From NCBI GenBank assembly GCA_037145635.1, contig JBBCXB010000009.1, positions 45,591 through 109,590 of the forward strand: a stretch of DNA of 64,000 nt, given 5' to 3'. The notes under the pieces are model-generated. The model did no database searches, was not told where the DNA came from, and saw nothing but the letters and a program-made list of their open reading frames with translations. This DNA is from JAATFS01 sp037145635. Its GTDB lineage: Bacteria; Pseudomonadota; Gammaproteobacteria; Xanthomonadales; Xanthomonadaceae. Position 1 is the stretch's first letter, and the number at the start of each line of letters is the position of its first letter. This document shows, piece by piece, positions 8,758-15,886 of the stretch. The translations under genes were made by a program, and so were the position numbers.

Positions 8758-10083
8758 ATGCGCGCTTTCCGTCTGTTGCCGTTGTTGCTGCTGGTCTCGC
8801 CCGCGTGGGCGCAGGCCCAGTCCGCCGACACCGCCGCCCTGCAGGCGCAGATGAGCGCCTGGCGCCGCGACCTGCACCAGCACCCGGAGCTGGGCGGGCA
8901 GGAGACCCGCACCGCCAAGCTGATCGCCGACCAGCTGCGCAGGCTGGGGCTGACCCCGCGCACCGGGCTGGCCCGCACCGGCGTGGTCGCGGTGCTCAAG
9001 GGCGCCCGCCCGGGCCCGCGCATCGCGCTGCGCGCGGACATGGACGGGCTGCCGGTCAAGGAAGAGACCGGGCTGGCGTTCGCGTCCACCGCCACCACCA
9101 CCTATCGCGGCCAGCCGGTGGGGGTGATGCACGCCTGCGGCCACGACATGCACGTGGCGATCCTGCTCGGCGTGGCGCAGGCGCTGGTGGCACAGAAGGA
9201 CCGGCTGGCCGGCGAGGTGATGTTCGTGTTCCAGCCCTCCGAGGAGGGCCCGTCCGAGCCGGGCGCGCCGTTCGGCGCCAAGCTGATGCTCGACGAGGGC
9301 GTGTGGCGCGACTTCAAGCCTGAGGCGGTGTTCGGCCTGCACGTGTGGGCGGGGCTGCAGACCGGCCAGATCGGCTTCCGCAACGGACCGTCGCTGGCCA
9401 GCGCCGACGAGTGGACGCTGCGCGTGCGCGGCCGCCAGACCCATGGCTCGCGGCCGTGGGACGGCGTGGACCCGATCACCCTCGGCGCGCAGATCCTGCT
9501 CGGCACCCAGAGCGTGATCGCGCGCCAGGTCAACATCGCCGCCACCCCGGTGGTGCTGACCGCCGGCCAGTTCAACAGCGGCGTGCGCTTCAACATCATT
9601 CCCGACGACGCCACCCTGGTGGGCACGCTGCGCACCTTCGACCCGGCGGTGCGCGAGGACGTGATCGCGCGCTTCCGCCGCACCGCCGAGGACTTCGCGC
9701 ATGCCGGCGGCGGCAGCGCCGAGCTGGAAGTGATCAGCAACGCGCCGGCCACGGTCAACGACCCGGCGCTGGCACGGCGGGTGCTGCCGTCGCTGCAGAA
9801 GGCGGTGGGCCGCGAGCAGGTGGTGGAGATGCCGCTGCAGACGGTGGCCGAGGACTTCTCGCAGTTCGCCGAGGTAGTGCCGGGCGCGTACTTCTTCGTC
9901 GGCACCACGCCGGCGGGCCAGGACCCGGCCACGATGCCGATCAACCACTCGCCCAAGTACGCGCCCGACGAGGCCGCGCTGGCGGTCGGCAGCCGCGCGC
10001 TGCTGCAGGTGGCGCTGGACTATCTCGGCGGTGCGGGCGCAGCTACGGCGGCGACTGCAGCCGCGGCAGCGGGCGTGCCCTGA
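8758..10083 (+). CDS. Exported M20-family amidohydrolase
   Basis: A 441-residue metallopeptidase-like amidohydrolase of the IAA-amino acid/hippurate hydrolase type (M20D). Residues 1-22 form a signal peptide (LLPLLLLVSPAWAQA), so it acts in the periplasm. Family landmarks are HQHPELGGQET, the metal-binding HACGHDMH, the catalytic EEGP and a C-terminal NHSPKY. It would cleave N-acyl or N-aminoacyl amides; the natural substrate is unknown. The C-terminus ends in an alanine-rich tail (GAATAATAAAAAGVP). It is divergent from the YccS-like gene. Confidence 0.87.
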   Translation: MRAFRLLPLLLLVSPAWAQAQSADTAALQAQMSAWRRDLHQHPELGGQETRTAKLIADQLRRLGLTPRTGLARTGVVAVLKGARPGPRIALRADMDGLPVKEETGLAFASTATTTYRGQPVGVMHACGHDMHVAILLGVAQALVAQKDRLAGEVMFVFQPSEEGPSEPGAPFGAKLMLDEGVWRDFKPEAVFGLHVWAGLQTGQIGFRNGPSLASADEWTLRVRGRQTHGSRPWDGVDPITLGAQILLGTQSVIARQVNIAATPVVLTAGQFNSGVRFNIIPDDATLVGTLRTFDPAVREDVIARFRRTAEDFAHAGGGSAELEVISNAPATVNDPALARRVLPSLQKAVGREQVVEMPLQTVAEDFSQFAEVVPGAYFFVGTTPAGQDPATMPINHSPKYAPDEAALAVGSRALLQVALDYLGGAGAATAATAAAAAGVP

Positions 10084-10348
10084 GGGCGGATGCGTGCCGG
10101 TGCCTGCGGGGCGCCGGCACGCCGGCTCGGCAAGAGGCGGCAAGGCGGCGGTGACCGGCGCGCGCCGCGGGCGTCTCGGACGACGAGCCCGCCGGCGTTC
10201 GGGCAGCTGCGCGGCGCCGGCGAGCGCCGGGGCCCTGCCCATCGACCTGCCCGCCGCGATGGAACGGACGCGCGGCCGGCCCGCGGTGCGGGCCGCGGCC
10301 GAGCGGCCCCGCCGCCTCGGCCGCGGCGCCTGCGCGGCGCCTGCGCCT

Positions 10349-11035
10349 TCAGACCGACAGCTGCTGCAGCCGCGCCTCCAGCAGGGCCGGGAAGCGCTTG
10401 AACCAGGTCTGGTTGAGCGGCGAGGGATGCGGCAGCGGGTAGAGCGTGAAGCGGCGGGCGTGCCCGGCCTCGGTACGCAGTTCCACCTCGATGTGGGCCT
10501 GGAAGCGGTCCTCGCGCTGCCAGAACGCGGCCAGCGCGGCGCGCACCGGAGGCGGCTGGTCGATGCCGAACCACAGGAACGCCTCGCGGCCGAGGGTGAC
10601 GACGTGCCGGCCGCGCCAGGCGTCCACCAGCAGGTGCCGCACCAGCGGATGGAAGCGCCGCTTCACCGCCATCGACCACGCCTTGTTGCCCACCGGCTTG
10701 TACGGCACGGTGTTGATCCAGAAGAACGGCGTGCCCACCGCGTGCGCGGCTTCGCGCGCGGCGTCGGCTGCCTCGGGCATCGGCGCGCCGTGCAGGTGGC
10801 GGTACAGCGCCTTGCGCACGATCCGGCCGCCGCTGCCGACGAACGGTTCGCCGCGTTCCACCTCGGTACGCCCGGGATCGCGCCCGAAGAACGCCACGCG
10901 CGCGCTGCGCCGGCCGAGCCCCACGATCGGCTCCAGCGGGTCCTTGCCGTACTGTGCGTAGGCCGCGGTATCGAGGCCGGGGGTCTGCGCCGCGAGACGC
11001 CGGAAGCGTTCGCGCAGGTCGGGGTCCAGTGCCAT
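10349..11035 (-). CDS. Uracil-DNA glycosylase-superfamily protein
   Basis: A 228-residue protein of the uracil-DNA glycosylase superfamily, closest in pattern to family 4. It has GRDPGRTEVERGEPFVGSGG, a form of the water-activating and FeS-type motif, then NTVPYKPVGNKAW and a C-terminal LPHPSPLN, equivalent to the HPSP/A leucine loop. The Cys set that ligates the 4Fe-4S cluster in true family-4 enzymes is not obvious, so activity on uracil is not certain. ATG 11035 has GAAGGAG upstream. It is convergent with the amidohydrolase; 265 bases between them hold no feature I can name. Confidence 0.75.
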   Translation of the reverse strand: MALDPDLRERFRRLAAQTPGLDTAAYAQYGKDPLEPIVGLGRRSARVAFFGRDPGRTEVERGEPFVGSGGRIVRKALYRHLHGAPMPEAADAAREAAHAVGTPFFWINTVPYKPVGNKAWSMAVKRRFHPLVRHLLVDAWRGRHVVTLGREAFLWFGIDQPPPVRAALAAFWQREDRFQAHIEVELRTEAGHARRFTLYPLPHPSPLNQTWFKRFPALLEARLQQLSV

Positions 11036-11117
11036 GGCGGCTCCTTCGGTCAGGTGCCGGCAGCGTCGCGGGGGCGATGCCGGCGGGCGCTGCGGCGTCC
11101 GCGCCGCGGGGTGCCGC

Positions 11118-12407
11118 CTATGCGCCCGCTTCGCGTGCGATCGCGCGCCAGCCGATGTCGCGGCGGTGGAACGCGTGCGCCCAGTGGATCGCCTCCACGC
11201 CCGCGTAGGCGTGGCGCTGCGCCTGCGACACGCTGTCGCCGAGCGCGGCCACGCACAGCACGCGGCCGCCGGCGCTGACCACGCGGCCCTGCGCATCCAG
11301 CGCGGTGCCGGCATGGAACACCTTGGCGGTGGCCGGCACCGCGTCCAGGCCGGTGATCGGCTCGCCGGTGACCGGGCTTTGCGGATACGGGGCGGCGGCG
11401 ATCACCACCCCCAGCGAAGGACGCGGGTCCCACTGCGCCTGCACGCCGTCGAGACGGCCGTCGATCGCAGCCTCGACCAGGTCCACCAGGTCCGACTGCA
11501 GGCGCAGCATCACCGGCTGGGTCTCCGGGTCGCCGAAGCGCACGTTGAACTCGATCACCTTGGGCGCGCCCGACGCGTCGATCATCAGCCCGGCGTAGAG
11601 GAAGCCGGTGAACGGCACGCCGTCGGCGATCATGCCGGCCACGGTCGGGTTCACCACCTCGCGCATCACCCGCTCGTGCACCGCCGGCGTCACCACCGGG
11701 GCCGGCGAGTACGCGCCCATGCCGCCGGTGTTGGGGCCGGTGTCGCCGTCGCCGACGCGCTTGTGGTCCTGGCTGGTGGCCATCGGCAGCGCGCTGCGGC
11801 CGTCCACCATCGAGATGAAGCTGGCCTCCTCGCCGTCGAGGAACTCCTCGATCACCACGCGCGCGCCGGCGTCGCCGAAGGCATTGCCGGAGAGCATGTC
11901 GCGGACCGCGGCCTCGGCCTCGTCCAGCGTCGTCGCCACGATCACGCCCTTGCCCGCGGCCAGGCCATCGGCCTTGACCACGATCGGCGCGCCCTTGTCG
12001 CGCACGAACGCCAGCGCGGCGTCGACGTCCGTGTGTACTGCATACCACGCGGTGGGAATGCCGTGGCGGGCCAGAAAGTCCTTGGCGAAGGCCTTGCTGC
12101 CTTCCAGCTGCGCGGCGGCCGCGCGCGGCCCGAAGACGCGCAGCCCGGCGGCCTGGAAGCGGTCGACCACGCCCAGCACCAGCGGCACCTCGGGGCCGAC
12201 CACGGTCAGCGCCACCGCCTCGTCGCGGGCCAGCGCGAGCAGTCCGTCGAGGTCGTCGGCGTTCACCGCCACGTTGCGGCACTTGGCCTCGGTCGCCGTG
12301 CCGGCGTTGCCGGGGGCGACGAGCACCTCGCTCACGCGCGCCGACTGCGCGAGCTTCCAGGCCAGGGCATGTTCGCGGCCGCCGGAGCCGATGACGAGAA
12401 GTTTCAT
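11118..12407 (-). CDS. purD: Phosphoribosylamine-glycine ligase (GAR synthetase)
   Basis: PurD, 429 residues, joins glycine to 5-phosphoribosylamine with ATP in purine biosynthesis. The N-terminus MKLLVIGSGGREHALAWKLA, the APGNAGT segment, the ATP-grasp core (KADGLAAGKGV, then PNTGGMGAYSP) and EFNVRFGDPETQ are all canonical, and the length is normal. The gene follows purH on the same strand but is separated by 323 bases of repeats. A heptamer array nearly abuts the start codon, so no Shine-Dalgarno sequence is visible: the bases just 5' of the ATG are C-rich. Confidence 0.97.
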   Translation of the reverse strand: MKLLVIGSGGREHALAWKLAQSARVSEVLVAPGNAGTATEAKCRNVAVNADDLDGLLALARDEAVALTVVGPEVPLVLGVVDRFQAAGLRVFGPRAAAAQLEGSKAFAKDFLARHGIPTAWYAVHTDVDAALAFVRDKGAPIVVKADGLAAGKGVIVATTLDEAEAAVRDMLSGNAFGDAGARVVIEEFLDGEEASFISMVDGRSALPMATSQDHKRVGDGDTGPNTGGMGAYSPAPVVTPAVHERVMREVVNPTVAGMIADGVPFTGFLYAGLMIDASGAPKVIEFNVRFGDPETQPVMLRLQSDLVDLVEAAIDGRLDGVQAQWDPRPSLGVVIAAAPYPQSPVTGEPITGLDAVPATAKVFHAGTALDAQGRVVSAGGRVLCVAALGDSVSQAQRHAYAGVEAIHWAHAFHRRDIGWRAIAREAGA

Positions 12408-12416
12408 TTGGGGGCT

Positions 12417-12446
12417 GGGAATGGGGAATGGGGAGTGGGGAATGGG
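12417..12446 (+). repeat. GGGAATG heptamer array, left arm of inverted pair
   Basis: Four consecutive 7-mers: GGGAATG, GGGAATG, GGGAGTG, GGGAATG, then GG. On the plus strand the regularly spaced G-runs meet the G-quadruplex pattern. On the purH-purD transcript the same DNA is C-rich. The array lies 9 bases upstream of the purD start codon and is complementary to the array at 12698-12725. Confidence 0.9.
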
Positions 12447-12450
12447 AAAA

Positions 12451-12606
12451 GCAACAGCAACAGCAACAGCAACGGCAGAGGCAGTGCAAAGGCGAAAGAG
12501 GCAGCAACAACGGCTAACAACAGCAGCTATAACAACAGCAGCTATAACAACAGCGGCAGCCAATAACAGCAGCAGCAACAACAGCAACAGCAACAGCAAC
12601 AACAGC
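12451..12606. repeat. CAA/CAG-type microsatellite in the purH-purD spacer
   Basis: About 155 bases built almost only of AGCAAC, CAACAG and related triplets, including four near-perfect AACAGC units at the start and a duplicated 15-mer CAGCTATAACAACAG in the middle. Translated either way it gives homopolymer-like junk (Gln/Asn or Leu/Val), so it is not taken as coding. It lies between the two inverted heptamer arrays and is far poorer in GC than its surroundings. Confidence 0.85.
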
Positions 12607-12697
12607 GGAGATGGACGTCGCTAGGGGGTGGTCAGGGCCACGGCGCCATCTTCATTCCGGCGCTTCACCAGGCAGCGACCGGTAACCCGCCGTTGCC

Positions 12698-12725
12698 ATT
12701 CCCCATTCCCCTCTCCCCATTCCCA
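12698..12725 (-). repeat. GGGGAAT heptamer array, right arm of inverted pair
   Basis: Four 7-mers reading ATTCCCC, ATTCCCC, TCTCCCC, ATTCCCA on the plus strand, that is, G-rich on the minus strand. It begins just 3' of the purH stop and is inverted relative to the array at 12417-12446, so the two can pair in the transcript and loop out the spacer. Confidence 0.88.
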
Positions 12726-12730
12726 GCCCC

Positions 12731-14317
12731 TCAGTGCCTGAAATGGCGCACGCCGGTGAACACCATCGCGATGCCGTGCTCGTCGGCGGCGGCGATCACC
12801 TCGCCGTCGCGCATCGAGCCGCCGGGCTGGATCACTGCGCTGATGCCGGCCGCGGCGGCGGCGTCGATGCCGTCGCGGAACGGGAAGAACGCGTCGGAGG
12901 CCATCACCGAGCCGGGCACTGCCAGGTTCGCATCGGTGGCCTTGATGCCGGCGATGCGCGCCGAGTACACCCGGCTCATCTGCCCGGCGCCCACGCCGAT
13001 GGTGCGGTGGTCGCGGGCGTAGACGATGGCGTTGGACTTGACGTACTTGGCCACCTTCCAGGCGAACAGCAGGTCGTCGAACTGCGCGTCGGTCGGTGCC
13101 AAGCGGGAGACGACCTTGAGGTCGTCGCGGGTCACCACGCGGTCGTCGGCGGTCTGCATCAGCAGGCCGGAGCCGACGCGCTTGGTGTCGACGAAGCCGC
13201 GCGAGGCCGGCGCCAGCGGAATCCGCAGCACGCGCACGTTGGCTTTCTTGCGGGCGTATTCGAGCGCCGCGTCCTCGTAGTCCGGGGCGATCAGCACCTC
13301 GACGAACTGGCGGTCCAGGATGGCCTGGGCGGTCGCCGCGTCCAGCGTGCGGTTGAAGGCGAGGATGCCGCCGAACGCGCTGGTCGGGTCGGTCGCGTAG
13401 GCCAGCTCGTAGGCATCGCCGCAGGCCACGCCCACCGCCACGCCGCACGGGTTGGCGTGCTTGACGATCACGCAGGCCGGCGCGTCGAACTGGCGCACGC
13501 ATTCCCACGCCGCGTCGCTGTCGGCGATGTTGTTGTAGCTGAGCTCCTTGCCCTGCAGCTGCTCAAAGGTGGCCAGCGAACCCGGCGCCGGGTACAGGTC
13601 GCGGTAGAACGCCGCCTGCTGGTGCGGGTTCTCGCCGTAGCGCAGGTCCATGACCTTGACGAAGCTGCCGTTGGCCTGCGCCGGGAACGCGCTGCGCGCG
13701 GGCACGGCGGCGGCCGGGTCGGTCACCGCCGACAGGTAGCTGCTGATCGCCGCGTCGTACTGGGCGACGCGGTTGAACGCGGCCACCGACAGCGCGAAGC
13801 GCGTGGCCGCCGACAGCGCACCGTCGCGGGCGTCCAGTTCGGCCAGCAGCGCGGCGTACTGGTCCGGCGCGGTGGCCACTGCCACCCGCGCGAAGTTCTT
13901 GGCGGCCGAACGCAGCATCGCCGGGCCGCCGATGTCGATATTCTCCACCGCCTCGGCCAGGGTGCAGTCGGCGCGCGCGGTCACCGCCTCGAACGGGTAC
14001 AGGTTCAGGACCAGCAGGTCGATCGGCGCGATGCCGTGTTCGGCCATCACCGCATCGTCGGTGCCGGCGCGGCCGAGCAGGCCGCCGTGCACCTTCGGGT
14101 GCAGGGTCTTGACGCGGCCGTCCATCATTTCCGGGAACCCGGTGACGTCGGCCACGTCCTCGACCGCCAGGCCGGCCTCGCGGATCGCCTTGGCGGTGCC
14201 GCCGGTGGACAGCAGCGCCACGCCGCGCGCGGCCAGCGCACGGGCGAGGTCGATCAGGCCGGTCTTGTCGGAAACGGACAGCAGGGCCCGGCGCACGGGC
14301 AGCAAATCGGTGGACAT
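12731..14317 (-). CDS. purH: Bifunctional AICAR transformylase / IMP cyclohydrolase
   Basis: PurH, 528 residues, catalyses the last two steps to IMP: formylation of AICAR and ring closure. Residues 1 to about 200 are the IMP cyclohydrolase (MGS-like) domain, with ALLSVSDKTGL, STGGTAKAIRE and the FPEMMDGRVKTLHPKVHGG motif. The rest is the transformylase, with RYGENPHQQAAFY, the catalytic VKHANPCGVAVG and the C-terminal SDAFFPFRDG. The length is normal. It sits downstream of fis. Between them are a heptamer array and a 16-bp hairpin that ends 16 bases before the ATG. No clear Shine-Dalgarno sequence is visible. Confidence 0.97.
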   Translation of the reverse strand: MSTDLLPVRRALLSVSDKTGLIDLARALAARGVALLSTGGTAKAIREAGLAVEDVADVTGFPEMMDGRVKTLHPKVHGGLLGRAGTDDAVMAEHGIAPIDLLVLNLYPFEAVTARADCTLAEAVENIDIGGPAMLRSAAKNFARVAVATAPDQYAALLAELDARDGALSAATRFALSVAAFNRVAQYDAAISSYLSAVTDPAAAVPARSAFPAQANGSFVKVMDLRYGENPHQQAAFYRDLYPAPGSLATFEQLQGKELSYNNIADSDAAWECVRQFDAPACVIVKHANPCGVAVGVACGDAYELAYATDPTSAFGGILAFNRTLDAATAQAILDRQFVEVLIAPDYEDAALEYARKKANVRVLRIPLAPASRGFVDTKRVGSGLLMQTADDRVVTRDDLKVVSRLAPTDAQFDDLLFAWKVAKYVKSNAIVYARDHRTIGVGAGQMSRVYSARIAGIKATDANLAVPGSVMASDAFFPFRDGIDAAAAAGISAVIQPGGSMRDGEVIAAADEHGIAMVFTGVRHFRH

Positions 14318-14333
14318 GGGGGGCGAGGGGGAA

Positions 14334-14368
14334 GCGGAGCGGGCCGGTATTGTACCGGCCCGCTCCGC
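14334..14368 (-). promoter_or_regulatory. Perfect hairpin in the purH leader
   Basis: A 16-bp perfect inverted repeat: left arm GCGGAGCGGGCCGGTA (14334-14349), 3-base loop (14350-14352) and matching right arm (14353-14368). It lies 17-51 bases upstream of the purH start codon in the fis-purH gap. There is no T-run on the transcript side, so it is not a standard terminator; on the purH strand it is followed by C-rich sequence. It could be an operator or a leader structure. Confidence 0.6.
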
Positions 14369-14441
14369 GGGGGGGACCGCGGCGGGCGCGGATCGCAGCG
14401 CCAGGCACGGGGCGCGCGGCCGCGTGCCAACGCTCCGCCAT

Positions 14442-14462
14442 TCCCCGATCCCCGTTCCCGCG
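14442..14462 (-). repeat. Short heptamer array at the fis stop codon
   Basis: Three 7-mers (ATTCCCC, GATCCCC, GTTCCCG on the plus strand) abutting the 3' end of fis. They belong to the same GGGNATC-type family as the arrays at 12417, 24783, 31823 and 58881. Confidence 0.7.
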
Positions 14463-14735
14463 CTACGACAGCCCGTATTCCTTGAGCTTCTTGCGCAGCG
14501 TGGCCCGGTGGATGCCCAGCATCGCCGCGGCGCGGCTCTGGTTGCCCTCGCAGTGGTTGAGCACCTCCACGAACAGCGGGATCTCCATCTCGCGCAGCAC
14601 GATCTCGTACACGTCGTCGGCATCGCTGCCGTCGAGGTCGCGCAGGTAGCGGCGCACGGACTGGGCCACGTGTTCGCGCAGCGGCGACTTCGGCGCGCCG
14701 CGACTGGTGTCAGGACGGTGGGGGGCTGCGTTCAA
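14463..14735 (-). CDS. fis: Fis-family DNA-binding protein
   Basis: A 90-residue protein. The C-terminal helix-turn-helix GNQSRAAAMLGIHRATLRKK is the Fis/NtrC-type motif, preceded by a region (YEIVLREMEIPLFVEVLNHC) equivalent to the Fis dimerisation helices. Fis is a nucleoid protein that bends DNA and stimulates recombination and rRNA promoters. Its position between the DUF3426 gene and purH is the standard xanthomonad arrangement. The N-terminal 20 residues are variable, as usual. Confidence 0.93.
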   Translation of the reverse strand: MNAAPHRPDTSRGAPKSPLREHVAQSVRRYLRDLDGSDADDVYEIVLREMEIPLFVEVLNHCEGNQSRAAAMLGIHRATLRKKLKEYGLS

Positions 14736-14855
14736 GGGTGTTCCCGGATCACGATGCCGGGGTCGAACAGCGCCGGCGAGGGGGAGTGAGTCTAGCGCGA
14801 GCCCGCGGACCCCGCCACGCCCGCCCGGCGTGCGGCCGCCCGCCCCGCCGTCCGC

Positions 14856-15671
14856 TCAGCGGAACTCGAAGGTGAACGCCGCGGTGCTGGCGGCCGGCTC
14901 GCGCACGCGGAACGCGACCTGCGCGCCCTGGCCCGGGGCCAGGGTGTCGTCGGCGGCCACGGCATGCCCCAGATAGTCCTGCGGCGCGAACACGCGGCTG
15001 CCGATGACGCGGCCGTCGGCATCGGACAGCGACAGCTGCAGCCATGGCCAGGCCTGGGCCCAGCGCCCGTCGTTGCGGAAGCTGGCCTGCACCTGCAGCA
15101 CGCCGGCGGGGGCGGCCAGCGGCCGCACGTCGCGGTCGAGCATGGTGAAGGCGGCCGGTTCGCGCCACGCCGGCAGGCTGCAGCGCAGCACGCCGCACAG
15201 GCTGCCGAGCAGCGGGCGCCAGCGCGCGTCGGCGGCCAGCCGCGCACGGTCGGCCAGCAGCACCTGCAGTCCCAGCAGCAGGGCCAGGGTAGCCAGCAGC
15301 GCCGAGTGCCAGGCGCGGGCCGGCATCCGCGGCGCGCCCCGGCCGCGCCGCGCGAAGGTCGGCGCGGCTACACCGTCGTGGCCCCCCGGCGGAGGGGCGG
15401 TGGCTTGCGGCACGGCCGCCACGGCCGGTGCCGGGGCGTGCGCGGCGGCGTCCTCGAAGTCCGGGGCGGGGTCGCCGACAGGCGGCCCGGCCGCGCGCGC
15501 GTTGTCCGGGTCCGGCGCCGCAGCCGGTGCCGGTGCCGTATCTGCGCCCGTGTCCGCCGCGCCGGGGGGAGCGCCTGCGGTCGGCGCGGCGTCGGTTTCG
15601 GGCGGCGCGGGCGTGCCGCTGCGCAGGAAGGTGGCGAGCGGGCGGCGCGGCGGGGGAGTGGGCTCGGTCAT
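14856..15671 (-). CDS. DUF3426-domain membrane protein lacking the zinc ribbon
   Basis: A 271-residue protein. Residues about 1-110 are low-complexity Pro/Ala, a single transmembrane helix lies near 122-140 (LLATLALLLGLQVLL), and the C-terminal about 130 residues form the DUF3426 domain, with SLCGVLRCSLPAWR and VQASFRNDGRWAQAWPWLQL. Relatives normally begin with a CxxC...CxxC zinc ribbon of the MJ0042 type. Here none is present, and an in-frame TAG occurs 9 codons upstream of the ATG (15696-15698), so the ribbon is not hidden by a wrong start. It usually lies directly beside prmA, but here a 5-kb segment intervenes. The function is unknown. Confidence 0.8.
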   Translation of the reverse strand: MTEPTPPPRRPLATFLRSGTPAPPETDAAPTAGAPPGAADTGADTAPAPAAAPDPDNARAAGPPVGDPAPDFEDAAAHAPAPAVAAVPQATAPPPGGHDGVAAPTFARRGRGAPRMPARAWHSALLATLALLLGLQVLLADRARLAADARWRPLLGSLCGVLRCSLPAWREPAAFTMLDRDVRPLAAPAGVLQVQASFRNDGRWAQAWPWLQLSLSDADGRVIGSRVFAPQDYLGHAVAADDTLAPGQGAQVAFRVREPAASTAAFTFEFR

Positions 15672-15780
15672 CGGGGCCGTCGGGACGAGGAAGGCCTATT
15701 CAATCACGCCTGTCGCGGCCGCTTCATCTGTGCGCGCCGGTCCGGACAGGGGGGCCGGACGTGTGACAGGGGTTGCATTC

Positions 15781-15816
15781 GTGTGTCATCTGTTGTCAAT
15801 ATCGATAACAGAAAGC
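15781..15816 (+). promoter_or_regulatory. Candidate promoter/operator of the Oar-like TonB receptor
   Basis: An AT-rich patch upstream of the receptor contains GTGTGTCA (15781-15788) and the imperfect palindrome TGTTGTCAATATCGATAACA (15791-15810). The latter includes TTGTCA, usable as a -35, and TATCGATAAC, which resembles sites near the two HTH genes. GTGTGTCA followed 12-13 bases later by TTG(T/A)CA also occurs upstream of the second receptor at 35536. Confidence 0.4.
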
Positions 15817-15886
15817 GATGCTGTCGCGAGCGGCGCCGCGGGGAGGTGGCGCCGCGCTGTGTTCATTCAAGCAGGGGATACCGCTT

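Noticed and set aside
11034..12566. Plus-strand open frame ending in Asn/Ser repeats
   Set aside because: It is the antisense of purD continued into the CAA/CAG microsatellite; the Ser-Asn tail is a simple-repeat artefact.
12451..12606. Poly-Gln or poly-Leu coding region
   Set aside because: The CAACAG repeats read as homopolymers in several frames, with no start signal or partner domain; taken as a non-coding microsatellite.
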